From NCBI GenBank assembly GCA_020024645.1, contig JAHHTN010000017.1, forward strand, positions 1 to 34,279: DNA of 34,279 nt, read 5' to 3'. The notes beneath the pieces were generated by a model. The model saw nothing but the letters and a program-made list of their open reading frames with translations. It made no database searches and was not told the origin of the DNA. The position numbers were made by a program, and so were the translations under genes. This document shows, piece after piece, positions 16,639 through 24,932 of the stretch; the stretch's first letter is position 1, and each line of letters starts with the position of its first letter. This stretch comes from Faecalimonas sp. (GTDB lineage: Bacteria > Bacillota > Clostridia > Lachnospirales > Lachnospiraceae).

Positions 16639-17526
16639 TTAATTTTCTGCCAGTGCTTTAACTGAAGAAACATATTCTGAAGGGGTCATTCCAGTGATTT
16701 TTTTAAATTGTCTTGAAAAATAATGAATGGATGAATACCCCAAAGATTCAGAAATCTGTGTGAAGTTCATAAAATCAGTACGCATCATTTGTTTGGCAGC
16801 ATCTATTTTCATATGAGAGAAGTATTCGATTACGCCAAGTCCCGTTTTTTGCTGGAAAATTTTCTGTAATTGAGAACGCCCCACCATATTTTCTTTACAT
16901 AATTGGTCGATTGTTAGTCGGGAATTCAAATGATTTTCCATATATTCTAAAACTCGATTAAAAATTTCTGAGCTACCTTTTGATGCCATTGTTTTAGGAA
17001 ATGAAGGTGTACTGGAATGTTGTGAACATCTAAGTAAATGAAGAAGAAAATGTTCCAACTGTATTCGAATCAACTGTTCGGAACCGATTGGTTGTTCTTC
17101 TCTTTTGTTCATTTCTGTTAGATAAGGATCATCTAATCTACAATTAAATAACTGTTTAGCTTCTTTAATGATATCACCTAAAAGTGATTTTCCAATATCG
17201 TCTACAGTTAAAATTCGTTCTTTAAAAAAATTCATAGCGGGGCTATCACAAGAAAAAGAGATAACAACAAGATTAGGTGCAGAACTTCCAGTTGCTTGCA
17301 AACGATGGAATTCATTTGGTTTATGAAAAGCAATTTCTCTTTTCTTTAAGCGGGTGTGAATATTATCCATGTAAATATCAATTTCCCCTTTATCTACGAA
17401 TACAAATTCCCAGAAATCATGTGATTCTCCAGCAAAAGAGAAGTCACTCATATATTCGAAATAATGTATAGTAAATATATTTTCAATTGAAATGGTATCT
17501 TTGAGACTAACGCTTTTATAACTCAT
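16639..17526 (-). CDS. AraC-family transcriptional regulator 1
   Basis: This 295-residue protein has an N-terminal cupin-like sensing part (about 20-110, with HDFWEFVFVDKGEIDIYM and EIAFHKPNEFHRL) and a C-terminal double helix-turn-helix (about 190-290: LTIDQLCKENMVGRSQLQKI, then FTQISESLGYSSIHYFSRQF). Such proteins usually activate sugar-use genes on binding a saccharide. It is the second gene of a minus-strand pair with AraC regulator 2 (33-base gap, GGAGGG ribosome site) and converges on the GH112 gene. Control of the glycan locus is inferred from location. Confidence 0.9.
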   Translation of the reverse strand: MSYKSVSLKDTISIENIFTIHYFEYMSDFSFAGESHDFWEFVFVDKGEIDIYMDNIHTRLKKREIAFHKPNEFHRLQATGSSAPNLVVISFSCDSPAMNFFKERILTVDDIGKSLLGDIIKEAKQLFNCRLDDPYLTEMNKREEQPIGSEQLIRIQLEHFLLHLLRCSQHSSTPSFPKTMASKGSSEIFNRVLEYMENHLNSRLTIDQLCKENMVGRSQLQKIFQQKTGLGVIEYFSHMKIDAAKQMMRTDFMNFTQISESLGYSSIHYFSRQFKKITGMTPSEYVSSVKALAEN

Positions 17527-17559
17527 TTGTATACCCTCCGTTTTAGTGTAGATAAAATA

Positions 17560-18384
17560 CTAAGTGTTCATAGATTTGCGGTATTCATTAGGAGACAAAC
17601 CGGTTTCTTTACGAAACACTTGAGAAAAATAAGATTGAGATGAGAAACCGACTACAGAAGCAACTTTTGCAATAGGATAATTTGTTGTATCTAGTAAATG
17701 CTTTGCTTCAGAAATCCTTTTTTCAATAAGATAATTGATAGGAGAGATTCCTTTATAATGCTTAAAAGCATGTACAAGATAATATTTATTTAGATAAGTT
17801 AAATCGCTTAGTGTCTGTAGAGTAATGTCATCCATAAAATGTTCATCTAAATATTGTTCAATAAATCGACATTCTTTTGTGATTTTTTTTGTGGGTGAAA
17901 CGGAAAGTGTTGTTTGCGTTTTACGCATAATTGTCCAAATTAAAATTTCTAAAAGATTTTGACAAACAGATTCAAAATTTTCTTCTTTTCTTTGTACCTC
18001 GTGTAATAAGGCTTTTAAATAAAAGTAGACTTCTTCTCTATTATGTAGAAAATTGTGAATACTGTAATCAAATTTATCTTCGGTTTTGAATTGAAGACCG
18101 TTTATCCCAAGTACAATATATTCTAAAGGTGTGCCGTTTTTACCCGATTCAGTATGTGAAACATTGGGGTTAACAATAACTAAATCGTTTTCTTTTACTG
18201 GGAAACTTTGATTTTCGACGATAAAGTTTCCAGAACCATGCGTTACAAAAAATAATTCTGTGAAATGGTGGGTGTGCACAATGCTATGCCAATCACTTCC
18301 ATAACGTGCTTCTGTGATGTATAGTAGTCGAGCGTCAATTTTTTCTAAGGCTTTTTCTTCAAGACGATAGTTTTGATTGCTCAT
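17560..18384 (-). CDS. AraC-family transcriptional regulator 2
   Basis: This 274-residue regulator has an N-terminal cupin (about 25-95: HTHHFTELFFVTHGSGNFIV, NPNVSHTESG) and a C-terminal AraC DNA-binding domain (about 170-270: DITLQTLSDLTYLNKYYLVH, then IAKVASVVGFSSQSYFSQVF). It has its own consensus promoter just upstream and GGAGGG as ribosome site, and probably drives the downstream AraC gene too. Two different AraC sensors in one operon suggest two related inducers or two target promoters. The ligand is unknown. Confidence 0.9.
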   Translation of the reverse strand: MSNQNYRLEEKALEKIDARLLYITEARYGSDWHSIVHTHHFTELFFVTHGSGNFIVENQSFPVKENDLVIVNPNVSHTESGKNGTPLEYIVLGINGLQFKTEDKFDYSIHNFLHNREEVYFYLKALLHEVQRKEENFESVCQNLLEILIWTIMRKTQTTLSVSPTKKITKECRFIEQYLDEHFMDDITLQTLSDLTYLNKYYLVHAFKHYKGISPINYLIEKRISEAKHLLDTTNYPIAKVASVVGFSSQSYFSQVFRKETGLSPNEYRKSMNT

Positions 18385-18407
18385 GTAGTACCCTCCTTTG
18401 ATACATA

Positions 18408-18436
18408 ATTATATCGGGTTTCTAAAAAAAATTCAA
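18408..18436 (-). promoter_or_regulatory. Promoter of the tandem AraC genes
   Basis: On the minus strand, TTGAAT (18431-18436) and a perfect TATAAT (18408-18413) are separated by 17 bases, about 24 bases before the start codon. The -35 box overlaps the stop codon of the upstream CHR gene, and no terminator separates them, so read-through from the CHR genes is also possible. Confidence 0.8.
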
Positions 18437-18981
18437 CAAAGGAATTGATACACTAATTCAAAAATACCGCATCCTATCATAATCGAAACTGGCTGTAATT
18501 TTGTTTTTCTTAGAAGAATAAGTGCTATAAGGAAAATCAATGTTCCACGAATGCTGAAATCCGTTTTATTTGGAAAGAAAACAGAAAGTAAAATAGCAAG
18601 TCCTGCTATTGCAATCATAGAAACAACAACAGGGCGAAGGGTACTTAAAATATTTTGCATTACAGTTACGTTACAGTATTTTATATATAATTTTGCTAAG
18701 AAAGTTACAATAATGCAGGAAGGTAAAATGCAGCCTAGAGTTGCACATAAAGCACCAAAAACTCCACCTACTTGGGTTCCTACAAAAGTTGCAGAATTGA
18801 TGGCAATTGGTCCTGGAGTCATTTCTGCAATAGTAACAAGGTCAGAAAATTGGCTTATCGTCAACCAATGATACTTCTCAACAACTTGCGATTGAATTAA
18901 TGACATAGCGGCATATCCACCACCAAAGCTGAAAGCTCCGATTTGTAAATAACTGAAAAAAAGTTGAAGATAAATCATCAT
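18433..18981 (-). CDS. CHR-family transporter, short subunit 2
   Basis: This 182-residue membrane protein has five or six predicted helices and family motifs SFGGGYAAMSLIQSQV (18-33) and AEMTPGPIAINSATFVGTQVGG. The family is named for chromate efflux; short members act as pairs, each equal to half of a long ChrA. Its ATG overlaps the stop of the preceding partner (ATGA at 18978-18981), so translation is coupled. Chromate is an unlikely substrate for a gut-type anaerobe. The sulfate analogy with the neighbouring sulfatase is discussed as a finding. Confidence 0.9.
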   Translation of the reverse strand: MMIYLQLFFSYLQIGAFSFGGGYAAMSLIQSQVVEKYHWLTISQFSDLVTIAEMTPGPIAINSATFVGTQVGGVFGALCATLGCILPSCIIVTFLAKLYIKYCNVTVMQNILSTLRPVVVSMIAIAGLAILLSVFFPNKTDFSIRGTLIFLIALILLRKTKLQPVSIMIGCGIFELVYQFLC

Positions 18982-19553
18982 TGTTTCTCCTTTCTTGTAT
19001 TAAATATTGTTTTACATATGGAAAACAGAATGCAGATAAAAATGATAAAAATAATATTGATTTTAAAATAGTAGTTGGCAATAAATGCACTTATCATAAT
19101 GAAGATAGGAAGAAATTGCTTTCCTTTTACAATGCCGTATCCCATGTCCCATACAACTGAAACAATTACTGCACCAACGCCAGAACGCATACCTGTAAGA
19201 AGGGATTGTACAATAGCATTGCTTTGAAATAATGTATAAAATCCAGAAATAATTGAGATAATAATAAAAGGTGGAATAATTGCTCCCAATATGGCAAGTC
19301 CTACGCCTGTAAGACCACAAAGTTTATAACCGACAACAATAGCACCGTTGACAGCGACTGCTCCAGGTGAAGATTGAGCAATAGAAATTAAATCCATCAT
19401 TTCTGTTTCATCAATCCAGTGAAGCTCATCTACAAATTTATTTTTCATTAGAGAAACGATGACATATCCTCCTCCAAAAGTAAATGTACTTAAATATAAA
19501 GTCGAAAAAAATAGTTTCTTTAAAATTTGTTTTTTTGTTAATTTATATTTCAT
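18978..19553 (-). CDS. CHR-family transporter, short subunit 1
   Basis: This is the first of the CHR pair (191 residues). It has TFGGGYVIVSLMKNKFVDE near the N-terminus, then SIAQSSPGAVAVNGAIVVGYK, followed by about five hydrophobic helices. The halves align with each other, as expected for a two-subunit short-chain CHR transporter that would be in antiparallel topology. It is transcribed divergently from the LysR gene, from a well-formed promoter, which suggests LysR control. The transported oxyanion cannot be read from the sequence. Confidence 0.9.
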   Translation of the reverse strand: MKYKLTKKQILKKLFFSTLYLSTFTFGGGYVIVSLMKNKFVDELHWIDETEMMDLISIAQSSPGAVAVNGAIVVGYKLCGLTGVGLAILGAIIPPFIIISIISGFYTLFQSNAIVQSLLTGMRSGVGAVIVSVVWDMGYGIVKGKQFLPIFIMISAFIANYYFKINIIFIIFICILFSICKTIFNTRKEKQ

Positions 19554-19578
19554 ATATTTACAACCTCCTTATTCACAT

Positions 19579-19618
19579 AGTATAATCGGTTAAAAAACAT
19601 AATTCAAATAATATTATT
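19579..19618 (-). promoter_or_regulatory. CHR promoter with palindromic candidate LysR site
   Basis: On the minus strand, TTGAAT (19602-19607) and TATACT (19579-19584) stand 17 bases apart. Next to the -35 box is the 12-base palindrome AATAATATTATT (19607-19618). LysR proteins usually bind AT-rich interrupted palindromes at divergent promoters, so this is the best candidate operator for the gene at 19657. The high AT content lowers confidence in the palindrome, less so in the promoter. Confidence 0.65.
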
Positions 19619-19656
19619 ATATATAAATGATAAGTAAAATGATATAAGGAGAAATT

Positions 19657-20544
19657 ATGACAATTCGACATTTAAGGATTTTTATTACAGTTTATCAAAA
19701 AGAAAGTATTACAAAGGCAGCAGGTGTTTTACATATGACGCAGCCAGCAGTAAGTCTTGCAATTAAAGAATTGGAAAACCATTATGAAATAAGGCTTTTT
19801 GATCGTATAGGAAAACGAATTTATATTACAGAGCAGGGAGAGTGGTTATATGAGTATGCACTTCATATTGTTTCGTTGTTTGATGAAATGGAAGAAAGAG
19901 TAAAAACATGGAGCAATAAGGGTGGGGTGAGAATAGGATCAAGTATTACAATCGGGAATTTTATTTTACCTAAGCTTGTATGTGAGTTTCAGAAGAAGTA
20001 TCCGGAAATAGAAGTAAATGTATTTATTCATAATACGGGTACAATTGAGAGAAAACTTTTAGATAACCAGATTGATTTGGCATTGGTAGAAGGGAAAAAC
20101 AATTATGAACAGTTAAAAAGCGAACGATTAATGGATGATCCTCTTTGTTTTATCTGTTCACCAAAAAGTGAATTGGCGCAAAAGCAGTGCGTGACTCTCA
20201 AGGAACTGGAAAAATATCCAATGATTTTAAGAGAGAAGGGGAGTGCTGTTAGAGATGTAATTGATGAAAGTCTGGGATATTATCAGATGAATTACAAGGT
20301 AATGTGGGAAAGTGTGAGTACACAGGCTATTACCCGTGCAGTAACACAGAATTTAGGAATTTCTATTCTTCCTTATTTACTTGTGAAAGACGATTTAAAA
20401 CAAAAAGTAGTATCCCTTATAGAAGTTTCGGATTTTTCCATTTCAAGAGCATTTTCTATTATTTATCATAAGAATAAATATTTTACGCCTATGGCAAAAG
20501 AATTTATGAAATTATGTCGAAAAGAAATTCCGAATAAAATATAG
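19657..20544 (+). CDS. LysR-family transcriptional regulator
   Basis: This 295-residue regulator has an N-terminal winged helix (1-60: AAGVLHMTQPAVSLAIKELE) and a C-terminal periplasmic-binding-like effector domain (about 88-290). It is divergent from the CHR pair and 16 bases upstream of the sulfatase-maturase gene in the same direction, so it is placed to control both. AAGGAGA precedes the ATG. Many LysR proteins of the CysB/Cbl type respond to sulfur compounds, but nothing in this sequence proves that ligand class. Confidence 0.92.
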   Translation: MTIRHLRIFITVYQKESITKAAGVLHMTQPAVSLAIKELENHYEIRLFDRIGKRIYITEQGEWLYEYALHIVSLFDEMEERVKTWSNKGGVRIGSSITIGNFILPKLVCEFQKKYPEIEVNVFIHNTGTIERKLLDNQIDLALVEGKNNYEQLKSERLMDDPLCFICSPKSELAQKQCVTLKELEKYPMILREKGSAVRDVIDESLGYYQMNYKVMWESVSTQAITRAVTQNLGISILPYLLVKDDLKQKVVSLIEVSDFSISRAFSIIYHKNKYFTPMAKEFMKLCRKEIPNKI

Positions 20545-20560
20545 GAAAGTAGGTGGAAAA

Positions 20561-21649
20561 ATGAAGTATATATCATTCTTGATTAAACCAGTATCATCCT
20601 TATGTAATTTACATTGCCCATATTGTTTTTATGAAGATGTGAGTAAAATGCGGGAAAAGAAAAGTTATGGAAAAATGAATATGAAAGTTATGGAAATGCT
20701 TATTTTGCGAGCAGTAGAAGAAACAGAAGAAAATGCAACACTAGTTTTCGCCTTTCAGGGTGGAGAACCGATGCTTGCGGGAATAGAATATTATAAGAAA
20801 TTCGTGGAATTTGTAAGAGAGAAAAAGGGAAGTAGAAAAGTGCAATATGCTCTACAGACAAATGGAACTTTGATTGATGAGGAGTGGGCAAGATTTTTTT
20901 GTCAAGAGAAATTTCTTGTAGGTGTTTCGTTAGACGGATATGAATCTAATACAAACAGATTCCGTGTGGATGAAAGTGGAAATGGAATGTATGAAAAGAT
21001 TATAAGAGGAATCGATTTATTAAAAAAATATAAGGTAGAACATAATATTTTATCAGTAATTACTTCTCAGTTAGCAAAACATACCCAAGCTTATTATAAA
21101 TTTTTGAAAAGTCGGCAGTTTTCTTATGTGCAATGTATACCTTGTCTTGGGGAATTGGATAGGGGAACAAAATGGCAATTAAGACCAGAAGAATATGCTG
21201 AATTTTATAAAAAACTATATTGGCTTTGGCTAGAAGATTATTTAGCGGGCGAGTACATGAGTATCACTTTATTTGATAATCTATTACTAATGTTGTGTGA
21301 TAGACCACCACAACAGTGCGGAATGCTTGGATTTTGTACTGCACAATGTGTAGTGGAAGCAGATGGCAGTGTATATCCATGTGATTTTTATGTGTTAGAT
21401 CAGTATAAATGTGGAAATATAAAAAATAATCGTTTGGAAGAAATATTGAGAAGTGACCAAATGCTTCAATTTGTAAAAGAAGAGAAGCATATTCCTATAG
21501 TCTGTAAAACTTGTTCGTTTTGGAAAATATGTAGAGGTGGATGTAAGCGACAAAATAGTGCTTTTTTAAGAGAAGATTGGTGTGGGCATCGAGAATTTTT
21601 AATGGAAGCATATCCAACGTTAATAAAGATTGCAAAAAGTATTTGTTAA
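20561..21649 (+). CDS. Anaerobic sulfatase-maturating enzyme (radical SAM)
   Basis: It oxidises the active-site Cys (or Ser) of sulfatases to formylglycine without oxygen. The radical-SAM cluster is Cys-15, Cys-19 and Cys-22 (CNLHCPYC), followed by FQGGEPML. The SPASM region has Cys-253, 259, 263, 274, 284, 315, 318, 324, 328 and 341 for two more 4Fe-4S clusters. Asp-275, next to Cys-274 in YPCDFYV, matches the proposed catalytic base Asp-277 of the Clostridium perfringens enzyme. Its length of 362 residues is close to that protein. It is co-directional with LysR and converges on its probable client, the sulfatase. Confidence 0.94.
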   Translation: MKYISFLIKPVSSLCNLHCPYCFYEDVSKMREKKSYGKMNMKVMEMLILRAVEETEENATLVFAFQGGEPMLAGIEYYKKFVEFVREKKGSRKVQYALQTNGTLIDEEWARFFCQEKFLVGVSLDGYESNTNRFRVDESGNGMYEKIIRGIDLLKKYKVEHNILSVITSQLAKHTQAYYKFLKSRQFSYVQCIPCLGELDRGTKWQLRPEEYAEFYKKLYWLWLEDYLAGEYMSITLFDNLLLMLCDRPPQQCGMLGFCTAQCVVEADGSVYPCDFYVLDQYKCGNIKNNRLEEILRSDQMLQFVKEEKHIPIVCKTCSFWKICRGGCKRQNSAFLREDWCGHREFLMEAYPTLIKIAKSIC

Positions 21650-21669
21650 ATAAGAATATAAAAAATAGA

Positions 21670-21709
21670 AGCGAACATACCCACATTTTATTATGTGGAT
21701 ATATTCGCT
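21670..21709. terminator. Bidirectional terminator between maturase and sulfatase
   Basis: Arms 21670-21686 and 21693-21709 form a 17-bp stem with a 6-base loop. The two imperfect pairs are C-A mismatches in the plus-strand transcript but G-U wobbles in the minus-strand one. The minus side is also followed by a T-rich run. It therefore serves mainly the sulfatase gene, and perhaps also the maturase. Confidence 0.85.
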
Positions 21710-21723
21710 AAAAGCATTGGAAT

Positions 21724-23172
21724 TTATAGGAAGGAAAGGGAATTAACAGGGGTACAATTTTCCTGTAATGAAATTCCATCGCTATATCCTTCTTCTCTAT
21801 CTTTCAATTTCTGTATTAAAAGATTACGAAGATAAGAGATGCGTTCTTGATAAGATTCATCCTCAATTAAATTATGTTCCTCACGTGGATCGTTTTTTAA
21901 ATCAAAATATTGTTCTATATTTTTCTCACTATACCAAATGAATTTATCTGTTTTTGTTACAATGAAGTGGCTGGATAACCCAGAATGAAAACTGTGTTCA
22001 CCGTGTAAATATTCCCTGTCATTTTTATTTTCTCCTTTAATTTCAGGAACAAGAGAAAAACCATCTACACCTTCAGGAATTGGAATATTTGCAAAATCTA
22101 AAATGGTTGGCATAATATCTCGCAATTCTACTAAAGTATCACTTCGGAAAGGTATTGTATTACAAACATTTTTTCCCACATGAATAAGAAGAGGAATATG
22201 ACTACTTCCTTCATATGCAAATACTTTTCGGTATAAGTGATGGTCAAAAAGTAATTCTCCGTGATCTGCTAAAAATAGAATAATGGTATTTTCATATTCT
22301 CCACTTTCCATCAGAGAAGAAATAAGGCGTCCGATTTGATGGTCAACATGAGTAATGCAAGCATAATATCCTGCCATTGTATTGTGAATTTGTTCTTCAT
22401 CATTACAACCAAAAATAGAATCTTTGCGATAACCGAATTTCTTGGTCATTTCAATATCATCCCAATCACTGTAAGCTGGCTTGCGTAAGTCCTTATCTTT
22501 GTATAAATCAAAATAAGAAACAGGTGCGTCAAATGGTTGGTGAGGGCGAACATAGGAGCTCATAAGGAAAAATGGACGAGTTCTGTCACGAGTTTCTAGA
22601 AAACGAATACTTTCCTCTGTCACCCAGTTTGTTGGATGAAAACGTTCTTCGTAAATCCAAGGATGTGTAATCCATGAGTTGCATTCAGGACCACTAGCGT
22701 TAAAGTCTGCTTTGGCACCAAGAATATTTTTCAAATCTCTCAGATAGTCATCGGTGATTTCTTGATGTTCATAATGAGGAATGGAACTATTCCGATAATA
22801 TCCTAAATAACCATCATGTAAACGAAGCCCTTGAAAGCCACAATGTTTTCTTGCTGGATGAACATGCATTTTTCCGATACATTGTGTCTGGTATCCATTT
22901 GCACTCATTTCTTCAGCAAGCATATGGTCATAATTCCAATCGATTCCATCCTCGTATCCAACACGTCCATGATGTTCTTGGCTCTTTCCAGTAAATAAGG
23001 CAACGCGTGCAGGAATACAACTTGGACAAGAAGAGTATGCATGGTCAAAAAATGCTCCTTCCGAGGCAAGTGTATCTAAATAAGGCGTTTTTACATCTGG
23101 GTGCCCTGCATAAGATAAACAATCTCCACGGAATTGGTCACACATCAAAAGTAAAATGTTAGGTTGGTTCAT
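21724..23172 (-). CDS. Cys-type sulfatase, apparently cytoplasmic
   Basis: This 482-residue formylglycine sulfatase would remove sulfate esters from a saccharide. The signature is CIPAR (52-56) in SSCPSCIPARVALFTGK, with Cys-52 the residue to be oxidised. Metal ligands include Asp-12 (LMCDQ) and Asp-303/His-304 (LADHGE). The conserved Lys of the RKVFAYEGSSHIP segment lies near 316. The protein starts directly with the first beta strand (MNQPNILLLMCDQ), with no signal peptide, so it probably acts on imported substrate. The exact sulfated sugar cannot be told. It is divergent from the sugar ABC operon and convergent with the maturase. Confidence 0.93.
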   Translation of the reverse strand: MNQPNILLLMCDQFRGDCLSYAGHPDVKTPYLDTLASEGAFFDHAYSSCPSCIPARVALFTGKSQEHHGRVGYEDGIDWNYDHMLAEEMSANGYQTQCIGKMHVHPARKHCGFQGLRLHDGYLGYYRNSSIPHYEHQEITDDYLRDLKNILGAKADFNASGPECNSWITHPWIYEERFHPTNWVTEESIRFLETRDRTRPFFLMSSYVRPHQPFDAPVSYFDLYKDKDLRKPAYSDWDDIEMTKKFGYRKDSIFGCNDEEQIHNTMAGYYACITHVDHQIGRLISSLMESGEYENTIILFLADHGELLFDHHLYRKVFAYEGSSHIPLLIHVGKNVCNTIPFRSDTLVELRDIMPTILDFANIPIPEGVDGFSLVPEIKGENKNDREYLHGEHSFHSGLSSHFIVTKTDKFIWYSEKNIEQYFDLKNDPREEHNLIEDESYQERISYLRNLLIQKLKDREEGYSDGISLQENCTPVNSLSFL

Positions 23173-23479
23173 GATATACCCCTTTCAGAATTGTATTATA
23201 AGATTTTATATAAAATATAATAAAACGATAGAAAATAAAAGGCAAGATACTTTATAAACTTGCTTTTAGACAGGAAGTATTTTTATATTGAAAAATAAAA
23301 CAAGCATTAAAAGAAAATAGGTGTGAAATCTCTTTTGATTTTTTATAAATTTAGTGCTATATATACCTGATAGCAAGATATATAAAAAGAAAGACAAGAT
23401 TGCTATAGAAAAAGTGACGGAAGTGGTGTAATATAATGATTAGAAAATGAACAGAATTAACAAAAGGAGGAAGTTAATT
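23173..23479. promoter_or_regulatory. Divergent control region, sulfatase / sugar ABC operon
   Basis: This 307-base gene-free stretch holds a TATAAT for the sulfatase on the minus strand (23195-23200, weak -35). It also holds a GCAAG/CTTGC hairpin near 23242-23262 and three copies of one 6-base element. These are TGCTAT (23355-23360), ATAGCA (23370-23375) and TGCTAT (23401-23406). A TATAAT for the ABC operon lies at 23432-23437 without a good -35 box. The weak -35 boxes and repeated element suggest activator control, for example by one of the AraC proteins. This is inference. Confidence 0.5.
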
Positions 23480-24850
23480 ATGAAAATGAAAAAAGTGACA
23501 GCACTTTTACTTTCAGTTGCTATGATTGCTACATTGGCAGTAGGATGTGGTAGCAAAGATGACAAAGATGCTAATAAGGATGGGAAAAAAGTTCTTAAAG
23601 TAGCAGCATTCGAAGGTGGTAACGGAGCACAGATTTGGAAAAATATCGAAAAGGCCTTCGAGGAAGAGAACAAAGATGTTGATGTAGAATTACACCTTTC
23701 TTCTGAATTGGACAAAGACTTAACAAAAAACATCAAGAATGGTAAAGTACCTGATGTTGTGTATTACAATTTGGGACAGGCAAGTGGTTTCACAGAAACA
23801 ATGTTAAAAGAAAAAGCAATTGCTGATATTTCTGATGTATTTGATGATGAATTAAAAGGAAAATTAGTTTCTGGTATTACAGAAAATGCTGCAGCACAGC
23901 CATACGGTGATGGTAAAATCTACTTAGCACCAATTATGTACACACCAACAGGTTTATGGTACAATAAAGATTTATTTGAAGGACCAAACAAAAAATATGA
24001 TCTTCCAACAACATGGGATGAGTTCTTTGCACTTGGAGATAAAGCTAAAGCTGATGGAATTTCATTATTTACATATCCACAATCAGGATACTTTGATTCA
24101 ACAATGTACCAGATGTTAGCGCAGGCTGGTGGAATTGATTTCTACAACAAAGCTGTAAACTATGACAAAGATACATGGACATCAGAAGCAGGTAAAAAAG
24201 TAACTGATACAGTTGCAAAACTTGCTCAGCCAAAATATCTTCAGGCAGATACAGTTGCAAATGCAAATGCAGATGGTGGTTTCAAAATTAACCAACAGAA
24301 TGTAATCGACGGAAAAGCATTATTTATGCCAAATGGTAACTGGGTAATCGGTGAAATGGCTAACTCTACTCCTAAAGAATTCAACTGGAGCATGATGGCA
24401 CCACCTAAATTTAGTGCAAATGATGAAAAACATTTCATTTACACATTCACAGAACAAATGTGGGTACCAGCTGAAGCAGAAAACATGGACTTAGCGAAAA
24501 AATTTGTTAAATTTATGTATTCAGATAAAGTTGTTGATTTAATGATTGCAAATGAAACAACAAATAAAGAAACGGGAGAAAAATCAGCAGCACCAATCGT
24601 AGCACCAGTTGTTGGAGCATCTGATAAATTACCTGAAGGAACAATCAAAGATACTTATACATTAGCAAACTCTGAAGGATATGAAACAGTATCTGGTGCA
24701 TGGGCAACAACAAAACCAATCGAAGGTTTTGACATGAAAGCTACAGTATATGGAAAAATCGATGCTTTAAATTCAGGAGAAATGAAAGCAGCAGATTACA
24801 ACAAATTATTAGTTGATACATGGAAAAAATTAGCAGAAAACGTAGAATAA
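23480..24850 (+). CDS. Sugar ABC transporter, substrate-binding lipoprotein
   Basis: This is a family-1 (CUT1-type) extracellular solute-binding protein of 456 residues. The signal MKMKKVTALLLSVAMIATLAVGC ends in a lipobox, with Cys-23 as the lipid anchor. It includes the usual WYNKDLFEG and LPTTWDEFFALGDKAK segments of oligosaccharide-binding proteins. The chosen ATG at 23480 is preceded by AAAGGAGG at 23463-23470; the upstream in-frame stretch lacks a ribosome site. Substrate is assigned as a galactosyl-HexNAc disaccharide, possibly sulfated, by context only. A terminator follows it, which should raise its level above the permeases. Confidence 0.9.
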   Translation: MKMKKVTALLLSVAMIATLAVGCGSKDDKDANKDGKKVLKVAAFEGGNGAQIWKNIEKAFEEENKDVDVELHLSSELDKDLTKNIKNGKVPDVVYYNLGQASGFTETMLKEKAIADISDVFDDELKGKLVSGITENAAAQPYGDGKIYLAPIMYTPTGLWYNKDLFEGPNKKYDLPTTWDEFFALGDKAKADGISLFTYPQSGYFDSTMYQMLAQAGGIDFYNKAVNYDKDTWTSEAGKKVTDTVAKLAQPKYLQADTVANANADGGFKINQQNVIDGKALFMPNGNWVIGEMANSTPKEFNWSMMAPPKFSANDEKHFIYTFTEQMWVPAEAENMDLAKKFVKFMYSDKVVDLMIANETTNKETGEKSAAPIVAPVVGASDKLPEGTIKDTYTLANSEGYETVSGAWATTKPIEGFDMKATVYGKIDALNSGEMKAADYNKLLVDTWKKLAENVE

Positions 24851-24880
24851 TTAATCGAGATAGTTATAATTAGTTATTAC

Positions 24881-24912
24881 AAACGGTGAGTTGTTATGAC
24901 TCACCGTTTTTT
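24881..24912 (+). terminator. Intra-operon terminator after the binding protein
   Basis: AAACGGTGAGT (24881-24891) pairs perfectly with ACTCACCGTTT (24899-24909), followed by T to 24912. It lies between the binding-protein and permease genes, where partial termination is known in other sugar ABC operons. Confidence 0.85.
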
Positions 24913-24932
24913 AAAGGAGAAGGATAAGACCT

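Noticed and set aside
18551..18871. 106-residue plus-strand open frame over the second CHR gene
   Set aside because: It is the complement of conserved membrane-helix coding sequence and has no ribosome site or neighbours in its direction.
18433..19553. The two CHR genes as one frameshifted full-length chromate transporter
   Set aside because: Each half has its own ribosome site and conserved N-terminal SFGGGY/TFGGGY motif, and the ATGA overlap is normal coupling. Short-chain CHR pairs are a recognised form.
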